A stretch of DNA of 64,000 bases from Excoecaria cochinchinensis (lineage: Eukaryota; Streptophyta; Magnoliopsida; Malpighiales; Euphorbiaceae), in assembly GCA_947683425.1 (NCBI GenBank), contig CANTUQ010000076.1, forward strand, positions 1,674,001 through 1,738,000, read 5' to 3'. Within the stretch, counting starts at the first letter, position 1, and the number at the start of each line of letters is the position of its first letter. Made by a program: the position numbers and the translations under genes. Shown here piece by piece: positions 1 through 11,688 of this stretch. The notes under the pieces were generated by a model. It was not told the DNA's origin. It did no database searches and was given only the letters and a program-made list of their open reading frames with translations.

Positions 1-3000
1 TAATAAAATTTTCCAATAACAAACCTTATCAACACACACATCTCTAACACCCTATACACATTAATCATATTGCAATCCAACAATGATTACAGAAAAAAAC
101 TTAATTACATTACCAAATTCCCAATAATCTAATATAATAATTCCTACAGACTCATTGGCCAAAACCACTGCAGAGTGCCTGAATGTAACTTCTATCTCCT
201 CAACCTGCATGGATAAAAACCCGTGTTAGGCGCGATGGCTTAATGTGGAAAACCATATAATAAACAGCCACTCACAATGGTTGTTGATGCAAATCACATG
301 CATACAAAATAATTATACAAAGTACACAAGTTGAAAGATACCATAAGTGCACATCATAACTTCTCCCGCTATAACATTTGTAAATCATTGTATACATCTA
401 TTAATCGCATCTCAAGTAATATATACATTTAAACATTAAGACCAACTATTTTTAAACCAAAACATATGCTTAAACATAATACCATTTACTCATTTTACTT
501 AAACATATCCTAATCTTAGCTCCTCTTAACCACATATAGTCATATTATTCGTCTTTTTAAAATCCTAGACTTTCTCATTCTCACATATGTTCTTAATTCA
601 TCCCTAAAACAATCTTGTGACTTTAATGAGGATAGCTTATTTGTTTCAACCATAATACGTTTCAAACTTTCAAACATATTACAATTTTAAGATTTGTTTT
701 GGGCTTGAAATGAATATTTCAAGCTTCCTACGTATCACAAAGATTGGGAATCAGAACCATGTAGTTCTACTGATAAATGATAATAATATACCATTTCCCA
801 ATTTATTCTTAATTCAGTCTCTAAGTTCAATTATCTTATTCTTACTTGTTATGCTTCATTCTGTATCATTAACTTATTGCCTACTTATTTATAGCAATTA
901 TCTAAGTTAAAGACTCTCTTTTGAATCATTTATCCTTTCTTACACCATAGTTCTATAACAAAGTCATACATTAACGTTTGGAACAAGTAATATCAAATCC
1001 TTCCCATTAATTATTAACTATCCCATCTAATCATATAATTTAAACATGGCCTTATTATTCTCAAAGGTTATTCATACGGAAATCAAAAACACATAACATC
1101 CATGTTTCACAATAACGTTTTGTCAAGACATACTTTTAAAACAATTAATCATACTTATAACAAATCATAGCATTCTTACACTTTTATTCACATATACATA
1201 TACATGTACAAGTTATCATCAAATATATTCTAATTTTTCAATTACATCCCTGCACTTAGAGATTACCCATTTTAGCAAGGAAACATATAATGAAATACCG
1301 AACATATAGGTACTCACGATTATGATCCACATAATGTATAGGGATTCTTATATATAATCCAATCATAGGGGAAATCCATAATAGAAATTTCAAACCAAAT
1401 TCATACCAATGGAATCATAAAGTACGCATTATCATATTACCATTCATTTCTTAAACATATACATAATTATGCTTGCGATTACAAAGTAGTGGGTAACGAG
1501 TGAACACATTGGTACCCGTAGGTACAACAAAAGCAATTTCTTTCCTTTTTCTTCAAAAACATTTTCACATTGGGGGATCTTAAACAAGATTCAAGTCATG
1601 GGATCGCGAGGATCCAAACGAGGACCTGATTAGGGTCTAGAACGCATTGGGCTACAGTGAACATAACACTATAGGCATGCCTATCTATCCACTACTCTAT
1701 TGACGTAGGCAACATATGTTAAATACATCATAAAATACTCATTTCACATTTACACTTTCATTTTACAATATGTATCATTAATATGATCAAACAATCATTT
1801 ACTAGCATGTTATTCATACTAATCATATTTTTCTTACTTAATAGTAATAATCATATACTTTTCATAAGTCTGAGCAGTCAGACAGTCACATTACATAAAT
1901 TCATGCTATTAGATATCTTATACACACTCTTCCATATATAGATATCTACATGTTCAAAATAACGACTGCAGATTAGTTCTCATAATTCAATTATTAATCA
2001 CATGGTGAAACATATTATAATTCATATGTTAAATCATATTTGTATAACATAAGTGAGAAACCATACAAAGTATAACAATTAAAAGTTTCTTCAAATAATA
2101 GGGGAAGGTCGTACTCGAGATGGCCTATCACGCTCGCGACAGAAATAATTGGCATACGGAGGTGCGCAGGTGACAACCAGTCGCGCTCGCGAGAAGGAAC
2201 TGACCGATCTTTGTCGAGCTAGCGACAAAGGGCAGGTAGGCCTCGGTAGCACTCATTCACGCAAATATGCTCGCGATAAAGGACAACCCGGAAGAGGCTC
2301 GACTACCGAACACTCTATCGCGCCCACGATATGAGTTGCACTCGTGATAGAGAGCTCCTCAGCAAGAGCTCGGATCACCGAACACTATCGCTCTCGCAAT
2401 AGAATCGAGAGTCCTACATAGATGCCGAGCTCAACACAACTTCCGCACCCAATGCAATTAACCTATAGAACTTCCAAAAATTCATCACATGACATTCAAA
2501 ACATTTTACCCATCATAATCATACAATAAACATGCCTAACTTCTCAATTTCCTAAAATTATAATAAAAATACAAAAGTCAAACATTTAAAAACTACATAA
2601 ATCCAAAACTTGACATCCTTTGCTCCTATAAGCTCAATTGATTTCACTTCCTAGCTCACAAACTCCTCTATAGTCACAGTCCTCCAATTCCTCATTAAAT
2701 ACACACATAATATCAATTTAGCTATACATCAAGAAATTAAAGAAAGGAAAAGCTTATATCTTACATTTCCAACTCAAACCCTTCACCTAAAGCACTTGAA
2801 CTTGAAGATTCCATCATCCAAATCTTAGGGCTTGCATTTAGAGAGAGAGAAAGGCATTGGGAAGAAGAAGAAGAGGAAGAAGAAGATTATGGGAACGAAA
2901 GAGAGGTGAGCAGAAATCTGCTCTCTCTCGCATTCTCTCTCTTCTTAAATACCTCAACCAATTCAATCTCATCTCTAATGCCACATGTCCTTTTTCTGTT

Positions 3001-3450
3001 GGTCCTTATTAGATTTTTATGTCAAATTCCCCTTTCAATCCTTCGACTATTATTCCATCTTACATTTGACTTTTAACTCTATTATTCCTAACATTGACCC
3101 ACATAATTAATTAATTCCCTCAATTAAGTCCTAAATTCATACTTTATAAATTTACAATTGGCCGCACTTGCCGAAACTTTTACATTAATACCGAATTCAT
3201 CCTTTTGGCACACTCGACACCACCATTACATAAATTCGGACATAATACTAATCCATTCTTATAACTTAAACTTAATTCATACAACCTGATCCATGTAGGT
3301 AAAATAACCAAATTACCTTTAACCTTATTGATTAATACCAAACACATCCGTAACTACTTTTAGTCATTTCAACATATCAAATAAGCGCTTAACGCACTTA
3401 AGTATTCCAACATATACGAATCCGACTAGGGTACTTGTCGGGGTGTTACA
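1..3450 (-). repeat. LTR of family Z (3' LTR of a minus-strand element, runs off the window)
   Basis: Read on the minus strand it begins TGTAACACCCCGACAAG at 3450 and follows a purine-rich tract at 3451-3466, as a 3' LTR should. A second copy lies at 57474-60717. Reading on from 3450 it holds a pyrimidine/purine-rich leader near 2820-2960, a GTAAGAT donor-like site near 2760, a GC-rich repeat cassette (2128-2420) and a degenerate double stem-loop with a CAG acceptor-like end near 205-242. The other LTR end lies left of base 1. No coding capacity is evident. Confidence 0.8.
2128..2420 (-). repeat. GC-rich inverted-repeat cassette of LTR Z
   Basis: This island of CGCTCGCGACAG-like and CTATCGCG-like words stands out in otherwise very AT-rich LTR sequence. 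Several words are followed by their reverse complements within tens of bases. The equivalent in the second copy is at about 59330-59660, where many CG dinucleotides have become TG or CA. Confidence 0.7.
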
Positions 3451-4749
3451 ACTCTCTCCTCCTTAAAGAATTTCATCCTCAAAATTCACTTATATCGAAA
3501 AAAAGTCCGTAGACTAAACTCCAGATCATTATCATTCATGCAAATTACTTCTGTATCATCATAGAATACTTACATTCTACACTTCTAACACATACACTTC
3601 ATTCATTCATGTGCATGTCTTTAATAACATACCTATCTGTTTTCGCTTATATTAATCTGCTATTGCCTCGAATACTTTCTTTTAATTAAACTAACTATAT
3701 AAGTCATAATATTTCCCTATGCATAATCTAACCCAAACTTATAAAACTGATGTGTTAACATTCCATAATTTTCCTTTTATTAATTTACATCCAAAATCAC
3801 TCACATATATACATTGGAACATTCGCTGCCATTATTATTATTCATAAATCATAACAAACACACACTTCGCACACAAACCAATCTACTTATGACATCTCAC
3901 TACACAATTCTTTAATATCTCAAATATACTTGATACACATGTTACTTCCTTTACTTATAACATTAATATCCCAACTAAAATTTCAACCCATTTTCCTGCA
4001 CAAAGTTCCAAATTACTCATTTCTTCTAACTTAGACTACATGCACTTGACACTTTCCTTAACAAACACTATACTTTCCACCAAAATGCTTCTTTTAAACC
4101 TTAAACACTCGATGTACACCCTGTCAGCTTTCTCTCTAGATGAAACACATACACCAATGTTTTTTATGTATGATCAAAAGATGCAGATGAAATGAGGATA
4201 CGATGAGTCATATATGCAAGATGATGCAGAAATGCAATTTGAGTTATAACAGTGCACTTTCCCGATTCCATGTTTCGATATGCTCATGTTCAAATAATTT
4301 TAAGGAGATAGTTAACAGTCATACAGAATGTCACCACATTCTTATACAATCCACATATCCTTACATAAATCATACTATCCTTAAATTCCATCATTAATAA
4401 ACATCTCTTTCCAAGAGACGGTCATAAATTTTCAAGACTTTAAGAATTCACTGCGAACTTTCCTTTAAATATCCACATTATACATAAGGAAATTCTAAAT
4501 AGAATCTCTAATAACTCATTGAGCACACATTCTAGCTCATACATACACATAGAAGCTCAGAACAGGCAGATCATGATCTACCAAGCTAGTACTTTAGCTA
4601 AACACCTTATCTTATCGAGAAAACTCCTATTCCCAACACATAAATAAGGAATGAGGGCATCTGTTTTGGCCAACGCAAAACTATACAGACAAACTTTTAA
4701 ACACCTAGTCGACTAAAACAAACAAAACCTATGCTTTGATACTACTAAA
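3451..4749 (-). mobile_element. Short non-coding interior of LTR element Z
   Basis: A polypurine tract (read minus: TTTAAGGAGGAGAG) at 3451-3466 abuts the 3' LTR. A degenerate primer-binding site (read minus: TAGTATCAAAGCAT) at about 4731-4747 abuts a TGTAAT...-type LTR terminus at 4750. Between them are about 1.3 kb with no recognisable gag or pol in any frame. This arrangement fits a LARD-like non-autonomous retrotransposon on the minus strand. Confidence 0.6.
4731..4747 (-). other. Degenerate primer-binding site of element Z
   Basis: Read on the minus strand, TAGTATCAAAGCAT resembles the initiator-tRNA-Met site TGGTATCAGAGCAT used by elements A and B here, and it lies two bases from an LTR terminus. 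Confidence 0.5.
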
Positions 4750-4976
4750 TGTAATACCCCAAACTCGTACGTCGTACACTACATGATAATATAGGCAGGG
4801 TGTGACGGAGGGTGGAGGATGTTACCAAACGGAGACACAACCATAGTGTGACGCGCGTCAAACCTCGGGGTGCCCCGAAGACTCGCTTTTAGTGTATTCG
4901 AGAGAGGTTTATGGAAGTTATAAGAGATTAGAAGAGCGTCTATTTTGGGCAACAAGGAGGTTTCTTGGAGTCGCCA
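4750..4976 (-). repeat. LTR-end stub plus fragment resembling a Tat-lineage LTR 3' end
   Basis: The first ~40 bases look like the terminal end of the Z 5' LTR. From about 4780 to 4976, read on the minus strand, the sequence has GGCGACTCCAAGAAACCTC, an AATAGACGC block and a GCGCGTCACA terminus. The same landmarks occur in the same order at 42515-42645 at the end of Tat element E's 5' LTR. This looks like a relict Tat-type LTR end on the minus strand. It may belong with the fragment at 9985-10650. Confidence 0.45.
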
Positions 4977-6354
4977 CCCAATAATACCCCAAAGTGTACC
5001 CTAGCCGAATTAGTGGTGTCAATTGCATAATAGGGTACAAAAGTGATTAAGTGAGTAAGTAAGTAAATGTATGTAAGGATGTAATTGGAAAGAGAAGTTG
5101 GAAATTAAAGGGATAGAACTTAAGTGAGGGATTAAATGGAGAATCACCAAGGATTAAGGTGGGAATTTGGTGGAAGTGAGTGCATTCCACGTGTGGAATC
5201 CACCTCTTGCCAACCAACTCCTCTCATGCAATATATAGTGAGGAAGAGGCAGAAATTAGAATTAGGATCCATTTGAGTTCGGCTATCTCTTTCCTAATTA
5301 TGAATTCCTTTCTTCTTCATTTAATGATATTTAGCTTCATTTCTATCTCAGTTGAATTCAGAAATCTTGCATTGAAATAGTTTGATGAAGTAAGTTGAGA
5401 AGGTAAGTAGGGTTGATAGTTGTGTATATCTCCTTCTTTTCAATTTCTGTTTTGGATTTAGATTGACATGAGTTATGGACTAAGAGAGTGTATTTTGATT
5501 GATTATGCAAGAATTATTGGATAAGAGGAGAGCTAAAGGCAAGGAGAAGGTTTAGCTTGAGAGAGTGTTCTTCAGCCTGCTTTTTGAGGTTAGGGATTAT
5601 GTGCTATATTTGGTTAAATTGCATATGTTGCTAGTTTGTGATTCTATGTGTTACTTTGTTTAGAAGCATATTTGATTAGGTGAGAAATTGTATATGTGTT
5701 TATGTGATAATTGATAGTTGATATAGTTAAAATGTTAATTGAATTGCAAAGACTATAGCATTGTGATCAACCTTGAACCCTAATTCGGGCATGAAAGTGT
5801 TGGATGTGTAATTTTCTATTAATCGATTAAATTTTGAATTTGATCATGCCATAATGTTCATGTATATGTATAAGGACTGTAGTTTGAATTTGGTGTATTG
5901 GTTTGGCCAAGTTGGCTATTTTCAAGCTTGACAAGCTTGATTGTGTTAACCTGACTTTGGAGCCTATATTGACCCCCTGGAATTGTTTATAGTTTAAATT
6001 GAGTTTTATAGCTCTAAAAGGGATGGGACCAATTGGGTTAGAACCATCAGATTTGTGACTATAAATGTTGTAGAAATAGCTCTGTTAATTTGAGGACTAT
6101 AATCTATAAAATTAACCATAAGTGTAGTTAAAATTCTGTAGGAAGGCTTCTGGAACTAGTTGTGTTCCCTTGGCCATAACTCCTATATTTAAAATCTAAA
6201 TGCCCTGAAACTTGTCCCATTTGAACCTTAGTATCCCAGGAAAAAAATATTAAGAAGGGAATTTTGCCTGAAATTGAGGTTTAGATGTTGGTCTGGGCTA
6301 TCCAAAATAGAGCAATGAAGCAGTCCTGAAGTTTAGCTTCTATTTTGCTTATTC

Positions 6355-6540
6355 TAGTATGTCACGGTCAAAACCAAATGGTTGCCACTGTGACCAATGC
6401 TGAAAGAAGGCATATTTGCTTATTTTTGGACCTTACGGTCACAACCAAATGGTTACCACCATGAGGTATGCCTATTTTCAGTTTTGTTTTGTATTTTCTT
6501 ATGTCACGGTGACAACAAAAAGGTTACCACCGTAAGGTAC
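6355..6540 (+). repeat. Inverted-repeat cassette of LTR F
   Basis: There are three successive units of the type ACGGTCA...AAATGGTTACCACCGT, each able to pair its start with its end. It occupies the same relative place, between donor and acceptor-like sites, as the unrelated GC-rich cassettes of the other LTR families. Confidence 0.65.
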
Positions 6541-7469
6541 CTTCAACTTGCATAATTCTTTGTCCAACATTATCAAATGTTATATATGAATGCCAAATGG
6601 AATCTAAATTGGTTTAAATACATTATATGAGAATTCGAATGTGTTTAACATATGAATATGTATATAGTTATGTAAAGTTAGTATATGTATTTATTGAGTT
6701 GTATGAGCAATAGTATAACATGATAGTTGAATATAAGTAATGTATATGGACAAATGAAAAGCGTATTTATTCAAAGCCTGAGTTATTCATAGAAGTGGAT
6801 AGATGGGCATGCCTATAAAGGGTTAGATGATTTGCAGCTGCTATATGTTCGGCATTGACGGGTGTCTATATGTTTGGCATCGACGGTTGTCTATATGTTT
6901 GGTACCGTTCGGTATCTAAATGAATTGAGACTTCGGTCTCCAGATGATTTGAGACTTCTATCTCTAGATGTTTGGTACCGTCCATCGGTATCTATATGTT
7001 TACCTGTATCCACTTATACTATGAAGTCGGGCTATTAATTACTTGCTAAATGTATATGAGACGTTAATATATGTTAAAGAGCTATAGAGAATGCTAAAAG
7101 AAGTACATGACTATTATATTAGAGATGCTTATATGAGCTTGTAAGTGCATATGTAAAGTTATAATTGTACATGAATAGGCTAGAAGTAGGCTGCTAAGCT
7201 TAAATGTATACAAAAGTCCATGAGATACTATGATATGAAATACATGTTATATGAGTCGATAGCTAGAGCTAGAAGAATATGAGCATGATATAAGTTACAT
7301 GAGATTAGTAGATATCTTATAAAGCATGTTAATAAAATGTTTGGTATGTTACAAATATTATAAATGCTTATTACTTTTATATGCTCTTAATTTATTGGCA
7401 TATCGACTATTGATATGCTTGATGATTACGCTTGTGACTTCATTAGAAGTCTTTTATTTGTGATATCCT

Positions 7470-7512
7470 CACTAAGCGTTATCGCTTAGCATGGGTGTTT
7501 TCCCGTATAGGT
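7470..7512 (+). promoter_or_regulatory. Double stem-loop with acceptor-like end (LTR F)
   Basis: TAAGCGTTATCGCTTA is a perfect 6-bp stem with a 4-base loop. It is followed by an imperfect ATGGG...CCCGT stem and a TTTTCCCGTATAG|G acceptor-like site. The same block occurs in all the non-Tat LTR families whose relevant part is present. Confidence 0.6.
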
Positions 7513-8514
7513 TTACAGGTTTAGTGAGGGTTGGACATCTGCAGGCCAAGGCCACTAGGAGTATAAGTTGAAGTCTTTTTGTATATGTGGCATAGTTTTG
7601 TATATATATAATGTAGAACTTTTGTATAGCCTTGTAAATGTTCAGCTTCTGTAAAAATAAAGCATTTTTTTATATGGCATGTAAATGATAAAGTGAAGGT
7701 TGTTTCTTTTATAGATGATATGTAAAGACTAATTAAAGAGAATGTTTTGTAATGTATAAAGAACAGCTATATTTTGCAATGTAAATGATCATTTGATTTT
7801 GCTTAAGGCTTATTTAGTAACTTGTGCTTTATAATGATATTCTGCTACAAATGCGTCTTGCATGATTTTTACTTCCCCTTCCGCATGACTGTTTGTATGT
7901 GTATGCGTGTGTGGTGACCTAATATTCTCCCAAGGGGTATTGGGGCGCTACATATTTGGTAAGTCATCGAGTTTCCTTCTTCCCCTTCATCTTCTTCTTG
8001 GTTTGATTAGTGTGTGTGTTTTGAGTTAGGGTTTTTAATTTGTGTGTATTTCTTGGGTGTTCTTGCTTTAAAGTACCTCCTAAGGATCCCAAAGGTAAAG
8101 AGAAGGTAAGTGGGAGTGGATCTTGTAACTAGGAGCTTAGGAGTTATCAGGTTTGGGAATATTGTGTTTTGATGCATATTGGTGACTTTGTGTTTTGATG
8201 GATTTTCTGGAAATTTGGATGATGAATAAGGTTTATGTTGGCATAATTATTATGGATATTGAACAATTGGTGACATAAAGCTTTAACTGTGTGTTGTTTG
8301 GTCAAAATGTAAATTTGATTAAGTTGATGGTTGTAAATCGTTGGGTTTTGGTTTAAAGGATTTAAGCATGTTCATTGTATGATTTCTTTAAGTTTATGGA
8401 TGTAAAAAGATGGGTTTTAAGTTGATTTTGATGAGTGTATTGTTTAAATTTTGAAGTATGTTAAATTTGGTTGTGAGTTGTGTGGATTTCTGGTGTATTT
8501 CTTAATTGGGGGAT

Positions 8515-8815
8515 TCACACGGTGGTATGGTTTGAGCATACCCCCGTGTGATCGTGTTCTGTTCTTCAGAAATTCTTTGTCCGTGATTTTACACGGCGGT
8601 AAGAACTTTGTATACCACCATGTAAAGTCATTATGCCTTGTAAATTTCTAGGCTGTGCGTTTTACATGGGGGTAAGGATTCTCCATACCGCCATGTAAAT
8701 GCATTCTGTCTGATGAGGAGTTTGTGTTGGGCATTCTACACGGCGGTATGGATTTTCCTTACCACCATGTAGTATGTCTCATACGGCGGTAAGGGTAGGT
8801 CATACCGTCGTGTAA
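8515..8815 (+). repeat. GC-rich inverted-repeat cassette of LTR G (copy 1)
   Basis: About five tandem hairpin units of the form ACACGGCGGTATGG ... CCATACCACCGTGTA alternate with AT-rich spacers. Arms are about 14-16 bases and loops are short. The same motif type appears in the LTRs of families A and C. Confidence 0.75.
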
Positions 8816-9548
8816 AACCTCTCTATTTTGAAAATTTTGTGAAGTTTGAATTGCGTCTTTTTCATTTATTATTGGTTTTAAATTTTATTGGGTGTCTTCT
8901 TGATTAGTAAATGATATTAAATTGCATTTTTTTTACCTTGTCTAATTATATTAAATGTAAATTATATCGAATGTTATGCTTTGATTATGGAATGGATTAT
9001 GCATGTCTAAATTTTATGGTTCTTTATTATAAATAATATGTTATGCTTCGAATGTGATTTGTATTATACGTGATCTGTAAGGGTCATATTAGTGGATAGT
9101 TAGGCATGCTTAATGGAGTTTAGTAGCTGCAGCCCCTTTGTTCTGTTCTGGACCCTGATCAGGTCCCCATTTGGGTCCTTGAGATCCTCAATGTGTATGG
9201 ATCTTGTTTAAGATCCCCCAATGTGAAAATGTTTTGAATGAGAAATAAGATGTTGCTTTTCGAATCGTACCCTCGGGTACCTCCAATGTGTTACTCGTTA
9301 TCCACTATTGTGAGTCAGCAGGTGTTATGATATATTATGTTATGTTTACAAGAATGTGAATTTTGAATGACTCTGATTATGAGCATGTGAATCAGTTAAT
9401 ATGTGAATATGACTATGAGCCTTTGAATGATTACGAATGTGATTCAATTATGATTATGTTTTATATGATTTTCATCATATGCCGCTATGAATGTGTTTTA
9501 CCTCAATGACCATTGTGAATGGCCATCCACTCTATTGTTTGTTTTACC

Positions 9549-9592
9549 TACTAAGCGTTATCACTTAGCACGGGTGTTTAATCCGTGCAGGT
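9549..9592 (+). promoter_or_regulatory. Double stem-loop with acceptor-like end (LTR G copy 1)
   Basis: CTAAGCGTTATCACTTAG is followed by CACGGG...CCGTGCAG|G. It is the counterpart of the block at 7470-7512, with one G-to-A change in the first stem. Confidence 0.6.
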
Positions 9593-9984
9593 ACGGAAGG
9601 TGGTTTGCTTTTGGGAGAGTCTCTGCAAGTCCAGCCAACACAGAGGGTTTAATGTTAGGGCTTAGCTTTTTATATTATTATTCTTTTTGTAATAGTAAAC
9701 TCTCATTGTATTTATTCTTTTGCTCAGCTTCCGCCGTGTATTTTGGAAAAAACAATTACTTTGTAATATCAGATATGTTTAGAACGATATTGTAATGAAT
9801 ATTATTCCATCTATGAATGAATGATCATTTTGCTCAAAAGTTTTTATTTTCTCTATATTTCTGTATATATATATTATAGGTGGATGTATGTTTATTATAT
9901 CGGTTTGTTGGTGACACCCCGACTCGTACGGGTTTCCACTCTATTACGGATGGGTTCGCCTACGTATGTGTAGGGGGTGTTACA

Positions 9985-10650
9985 ATTAATCAACAACGTG
10001 CAATTTCGGGGAATTTTCTACCGCAAAACTGTACTTTCTGAAATTAAATCAAGAAAAGAAAATTGTTTTTTCCTTCTCAATTTTTTTTATAGCAATTATC
10101 AATGTCAGAAAGGCCAAATCAAATAGAAATGAAATGATTTCATTTTCTCGGATTCACCTTAATTCGAAAAAGATTTTATAAAATTTTTTGATGAAAATAA
10201 GGAAAAAAGCTCTTCCTGAATTTCTAGTCAGAAATCTCCTTCATAAAAATTTCCAACCCCCGTTAATGAACCTTACCCCTCTATTTATAGATTAAGGGGG
10301 AAAATTCAAAAGGTTTTAAAATTTAAATTTGAAATTGAATTTGAATTTGAATTCGAATTTTAAAGAGATTTATGAAATCGAATCATAACCGCTAAATCTT
10401 GGAGAATATTTGAGAATCAAATCAAATGTTTGAAAATATTTGAAGAAGATTAGGAAATCAAACAAAATATCCGGAAATCTTTAGAAAAATCTTTGAAATC
10501 CCGTGAAATCCCCTCAAATCTGCTGCAGATAGCTGAGGGGCAGGCCATCCCATGGGAGTGACGGGTGTCACTTGCACGGGATGGGCGTCCCTCGAGCACG
10601 AGTAATAGGCGTCACCCACACGAGGGACAGGCATCCCAAGGCCAGCAATG
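9985..10650 (-). repeat. Fragment of a Tat-like LTR on the minus strand
   Basis: Read on the minus strand, a GC-rich block with GGGATGCC/GGGCGTCCC words (10510-10650) is followed by a CTATAAATAG TATA box (10281-10290) and an A/T-rich tail ending in TTGATTAAT. The order and composition parallel the U3-to-R part of Tat element E's LTR (40800-41470). It is cut on the right by the start of element A and on the left by the LTR G terminus. Confidence 0.5.
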
Positions 10651-11688
10651 TGTAACAACCCAAAGTAGACCCTAGTACAATTACAAGGACTTTGCTTTGG
10701 AAAAAGGGGCATTACTGTATTTGTGCAAGTGAGAAATTGGATATAAGTGAGGACTAAATTGACAGAAGAATTAAAGTTGTTAATTGAAAGATTTTAGTAG
10801 TGACTAAAAGGTAATGGAACAAGGACTAAAGTGATTTAAACCTAGGATTGAGTTAATTAGATCAATAGGAGCTTGACACTTGGCTTGGGTAGGTGGAGAG
10901 TAATAAATGAAAGAAGAAAAGAAAGCAAGAAAGGGAAAGAAGGAAATCAGATTTTTCCCGTTCCCTTCCCTGTGTTTCCTTCCTTCTTTTTCTTTCATTT
11001 CTTACTCTTTACTCCTCTTGTGGTTTGATGATTTTCCCGCTTTGAGGAAGAATTTAAGAATAGAAGTTGGTTTCAAGAGGTAAGTGGCTGGGTTGAATTT
11101 GTTTCTTCTCCTTCTCTTCCCGTATTTCTGGTTTAAAAGTTTTGAGATATGGGTTAATTGAGTTGTATGTGTTGATTGTGCAAGAATTTGTTGGCAAGAA
11201 GAAGAGCAAGGGTAAGGGGATAGTGGAATCTTGAAGGGAGTTGGATTTTGAAAGCTTCAATTTTCAAGGTTTGGGAGTTTATTTGGTTTTGTGATTTTGT
11301 CTAAATCTGGGAACATTGAGTTGTTAATTATGTCTTCTAACATGTTAGAGTTGGGTTTTTGTATATGTTAAACAAGATGGAAGTGATTTTTATATATGAT
11401 GATTGCAAATGAATTTGTATGAGTTAAGAATAAATTTTGGGTTTGATCTTTTAATTGAGCATTCTTGCTAATTATTACTATTAATAAGTGTTAATTGTTA
11501 TTAATATGATTGTAAACATAAATAAAATGTATTGGGTTGAAGTTATATGCATGTTGAGATGATTTTAGTTGAGTTTTGTTCGAAGCAATTCAGTTGTCTG
11601 CCAAAAATTTGGGTTTTTATCGATTTACACGGCGGTAAGGGATCCCACACCGCCATGTGATCGCATTATGGAAATGTGACTTTGCTTG
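10651..11688 (+). repeat. Element A 5' LTR, first part
   Basis: It starts TGTAACAACCCAAAGTAGAC and aligns base for base with 38469-39507 of the 3' LTR. A pyrimidine-rich leader (about 10960-11010) precedes a GTAAGT donor at 11080. The sequence breaks off at 11688 in the middle of the hairpin cassette, where element B is inserted. Confidence 0.85.

Larger units (their letters stand above)
4977..7952 (+). repeat. LTR of family F, probably solo
   Basis: It starts AATACCCCAAAGTGTACCC, which lacks the usual leading TG, and ends GGGGCGCTACA at 7952. Inside are a TATATAG box near 5230, a GTAAGT donor at 5403, a cassette of inverted repeats at 6355-6540, and the conserved TAAGCG/CGCTTA stem-loop and acceptor-like end at 7470-7510. 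No gag or pol follows. A missing 5' TG and no clear target duplication make the exact left edge uncertain. Confidence 0.6.
7953..9984 (+). repeat. 5'-truncated LTR of family G, copy 1
   Basis: It starts inside the LTR at the GTAAGT donor (7959), matching the LTR at 61807-64000 from about 62437 onward. It then carries a GC-rich cassette (8515-8815), the conserved stem-loop/acceptor block (9549-9592), and the terminus GGGGGTGTTACA at 9984. No primer-binding site or gag follows, so it is an LTR remnant. Confidence 0.7.

Noticed and set aside
710..910. Small open frame, repeated at 57413-57664 on the minus strand
   Set aside because: Both copies lie in the non-coding part of LTR Z and match because the LTR is repeated. 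There is no sign of coding constraint.
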